Part shown: positions 62,545-64,000 of the stretch, in pieces | Numbering within the stretch: position 1 is the first letter of the stretch | Layout: the number at the start of each line of letters is the position of its first letter | NCBI RefSeq assembly: GCF_019711565.1 | Contig: NZ_JAIGNN010000001.1 | Location: forward strand, 1,762,535-1,826,534 | Direction of reading: 5' to 3' | DNA from: Qipengyuania proteolytica | GTDB lineage: Bacteria > Pseudomonadota > Alphaproteobacteria > Sphingomonadales > Sphingomonadaceae | DNA: 64,000 nt | The notes under the pieces: generated by a model | What the model was told of the DNA's origin: nothing | The model's input: only the letters and a program-made list of their open reading frames with translations | Databases searched by the model: none | Position numbers and translations under genes: made by a program

Positions 62545-63759
62545 TCATTCGGCGTCGCTATCCAGTGGCAGCGTGACGGTCACCCGCGTGCCTTCGCCCA
62601 GCGTGCTCTCGATATCGAGGCGGCCGCGATGCCGCTCCACGATGTGCTTCACGATCGCCAGTCCCAGGCCGGTGCCGCCCGACGCGCGGCTGCGGCCGGG
62701 ATCGGTGCGATAGAAGCGGCGGGTCAGGTGCGGAATATGTTCGGCAGCGATGCCTTCACCGCGATCGGTCACGGTCAGGCGGACCCGGTTCTCGCCGCGC
62801 GGATGCAGGCGGACGGTCACCGGGGAATCCGCAATCCCGTATTTCATCGCATTGTCGACGAGGTTGCGCACGAGCTGTTCGAGCTGTTGCTTGTCACCGC
62901 GTACGAAGAATGGCCCAGCAGTCTCGAAGTCAAGACGTTCGGCCCGCTCGCTACCGGCACCATCGCGGGCCGCGCTCTGTACCAGACTGGAGAGCTCAAT
63001 CTGGTCGGTCGGCAAATCGTGTTTCTCGGCTTCGATCCGCGACAGGGACATAAGATCGCTGACAAGGTCCTGCAGCCGCTTGCCTTCGCGCTGGATGGTG
63101 GAGAGGAACTTGTCGGCCATCTTGGGGTCGAGATCGTCCACATCCTCGCGCAGCGTCTCGACATAGCCGATGATCGACGCGAGCGGTGTGCGCAGCTCAT
63201 GGCTCGCATTGGCGACGAAATCCGTGTGCGCCCGTGAGATATCGGCCTCGGCGGTCTTGTTGACGAACTCGATCACCGCGAGGTCGCCATCGAGCTTCTT
63301 GCGATTGACGCGCCAGATGTCACCGCGCCGTGCAAGTCCGCGCACGACTGCGCTACCGTCGGCCGAGCGGTCGAGCAGGCGCACGGCTTCGGGTTGCCTC
63401 AAGGCCATGCGCGCGTCCTGCCCGATCACGTGCGATCCGAGCAAGCCGCGCGCTGCGAGATTGGCGATGATCACGCGATCCCTGTCCGTTACCAGCACCG
63501 GGGCCTCCGAATGCTCGAACAGGTCGCCCATGGATTCGCGGCTGAAGCTTGCACCATTCGTCGGGGGTCGCTGGGGTGGGGGTTCGGCCCGCACGAGCCA
63601 AAGCGTCCCGATCCAGACCACGAACACCGCTAAAACCGACCATCCGTCGAGACCGAAGGAAAGCAGCGTCAGGCACGTCAGAAGGGCAATGACGAGGCCG
63701 GGCCAGGGGATGCGGGAAGCATTCATCGGCGGGGGGCTTAGCGGCGCATCGGCACGCAT
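62545..63759 (-). CDS. phoR: Phosphate regulon sensor kinase PhoR
   Basis: A 404-residue (or 393 from the in-frame ATG at 63726) membrane kinase. Two N-terminal membrane segments (about 20-57) precede a PAS domain (SEAPVLVTDRDRVIIANLAA) and a HisKA domain with His187 in FVANASHELRTPLASIIGYV. ATPase boxes LVRNLVDNAMKYG, DRGEGIAAEHI and GTGLGLAIVKH follow. It phosphorylates PhoB under phosphate limitation. It is first in the phoR-porin-pst-phoUB order. Neither start has a good Shine-Dalgarno sequence. Confidence 0.92.
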   Translation of the reverse strand: MRADAPLSPPPMNASRIPWPGLVIALLTCLTLLSFGLDGWSVLAVFVVWIGTLWLVRAEPPPQRPPTNGASFSRESMGDLFEHSEAPVLVTDRDRVIIANLAARGLLGSHVIGQDARMALRQPEAVRLLDRSADGSAVVRGLARRGDIWRVNRKKLDGDLAVIEFVNKTAEADISRAHTDFVANASHELRTPLASIIGYVETLREDVDDLDPKMADKFLSTIQREGKRLQDLVSDLMSLSRIEAEKHDLPTDQIELSSLVQSAARDGAGSERAERLDFETAGPFFVRGDKQQLEQLVRNLVDNAMKYGIADSPVTVRLHPRGENRVRLTVTDRGEGIAAEHIPHLTRRFYRTDPGRSRASGGTGLGLAIVKHIVERHRGRLDIESTLGEGTRVTVTLPLDSDAE

Positions 63760-63799
63760 GCCAACCGCAATCGCGATCTTGTCACAGAGTGATTTGCGG

Positions 63800-63875
63800 T
63801 GGTGACCCCTACGGGACTCGAACCCGTGTTTCAGCCGTGAAAGGGCCGCGTCCTAGACCGCTAGACGAAGGGGCC
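63800..63875 (-). tRNA. tRNA-Glu (anticodon TTC), copy 1
   Basis: A 76-base cloverleaf on the minus strand: acceptor GGCCCCT/AGGGGTC, D arm with GTCTAGCGGTCTAGGAC, anticodon arm CGGCC-CTTTCAC-GGCTG with TTC, GGTTCGAGTCC T arm and encoded CCA. Identical to the second copy. Confidence 0.97.
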
Positions 63876-63924
63876 ATTCCGAACCGCGAGGGGCGCTTGC
63901 CCGCCGGAATAGAAAACGCCACCG

Positions 63925-64000
63925 TGGTGACCCCTACGGGACTCGAACCCGTGTTTCAGCCGTGAAAGGGCCGCGTCCTAGACCGCTAGACGAAGGGGCC
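63925..64000 (-). tRNA. tRNA-Glu (anticodon TTC), copy 2
   Basis: A second, base-for-base identical 76-base tRNA-Glu(TTC) gene, 49 bases further on and ending exactly at the window edge. The pair probably forms one minus-strand transcript. Any further copies or the promoter lie outside. Confidence 0.97.

Noticed and set aside
1..64000. Mobile elements, prophage, CRISPR arrays, toxin-antitoxin or restriction-defence loci.
   Set aside because: No transposase, integrase, phage, Cas or restriction-type protein is recognisable and no regular repeat-spacer pattern was seen by eye. The window looks like core chromosome.

Overview
The window is GC-rich, densely coding alphaproteobacterial chromosome, most likely from the Sphingomonadales and probably an Erythrobacteraceae member. 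The evidence is a zapA - 6S RNA - 5-formyl-THF cyclo-ligase block with an adjacent DUF2842 gene, LexA boxes of the alphaproteobacterial GTTC-N7-GTTC type, an ImuA/ImuB/DnaE2 mutasome, PrsK/PrsR exopolysaccharide regulators, a RamB/ScfR-type regulator opposite isocitrate lyase, and extended PstA/PstC permeases. Genus assignment is an inference. I see no insertion sequence, prophage, integrase or CRISPR array, and no gene-free stretch longer than about 300 bases.

Layout. 1-5.2 kb: 3' part of recG, a convergent ABC1/UbiB kinase and low-molecular-weight phosphatase pair, a 42-residue entericidin-like lipoprotein, tRNA-Pro and thyA. 5.2-9.4 kb: a branched-chain 2-oxoacid dehydrogenase operon (E1alpha, E1beta, E2) behind a good promoter, then a shortened YdeI-like gene. 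9.7-11.4 kb: tRNA-Asp, DUF2842, 5-FCL, 6S RNA, zapA and its small upstream partner. 11.6-17.3 kb: central carbon genes tkt-gap-pgk-thioesterase-class I aldolase. 17.3-23.0 kb: a lipoprotein, thiE, an L,D-transpeptidase with a possibly hairpin-masked ribosome-binding site, an M23 peptidase, efp and an inositol-phosphatase-like gene. 23.1-27.2 kb: tRNA-Leu, an SLC13 permease and an exported M20 amidohydrolase. 27.3-30.6 kb: aceA with a small partner, divergent from its probable regulator. 30.7-37.7 kb: an exopolysaccharide sugar transferase, PrsK, PrsR and a TPR lipoprotein in overlapping order. 37.8-44.5 kb: transporters, panB and a flavin-binding-like stress protein.

44.5-55.1 kb is the most interesting part. 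It is an SOS mutagenesis region with two perfect LexA boxes. One precedes imuA-imuB. The other abuts the start codon of a radical-SAM DNA-repair-type gene, which is translationally coupled to a DUF4130-UdgX fusion and followed five bases later by dnaE2. A PilZ gene converges between the two units, and LysE and extensin-like genes trail dnaE2.

55.1-63.8 kb, all on the minus strand, is a complete phosphate-starvation module: phoR, an OprP-like porin, pstSCAB, phoU and phoB. Candidate Pho boxes precede the porin and pstS. Two identical tRNA-Glu genes close the window.
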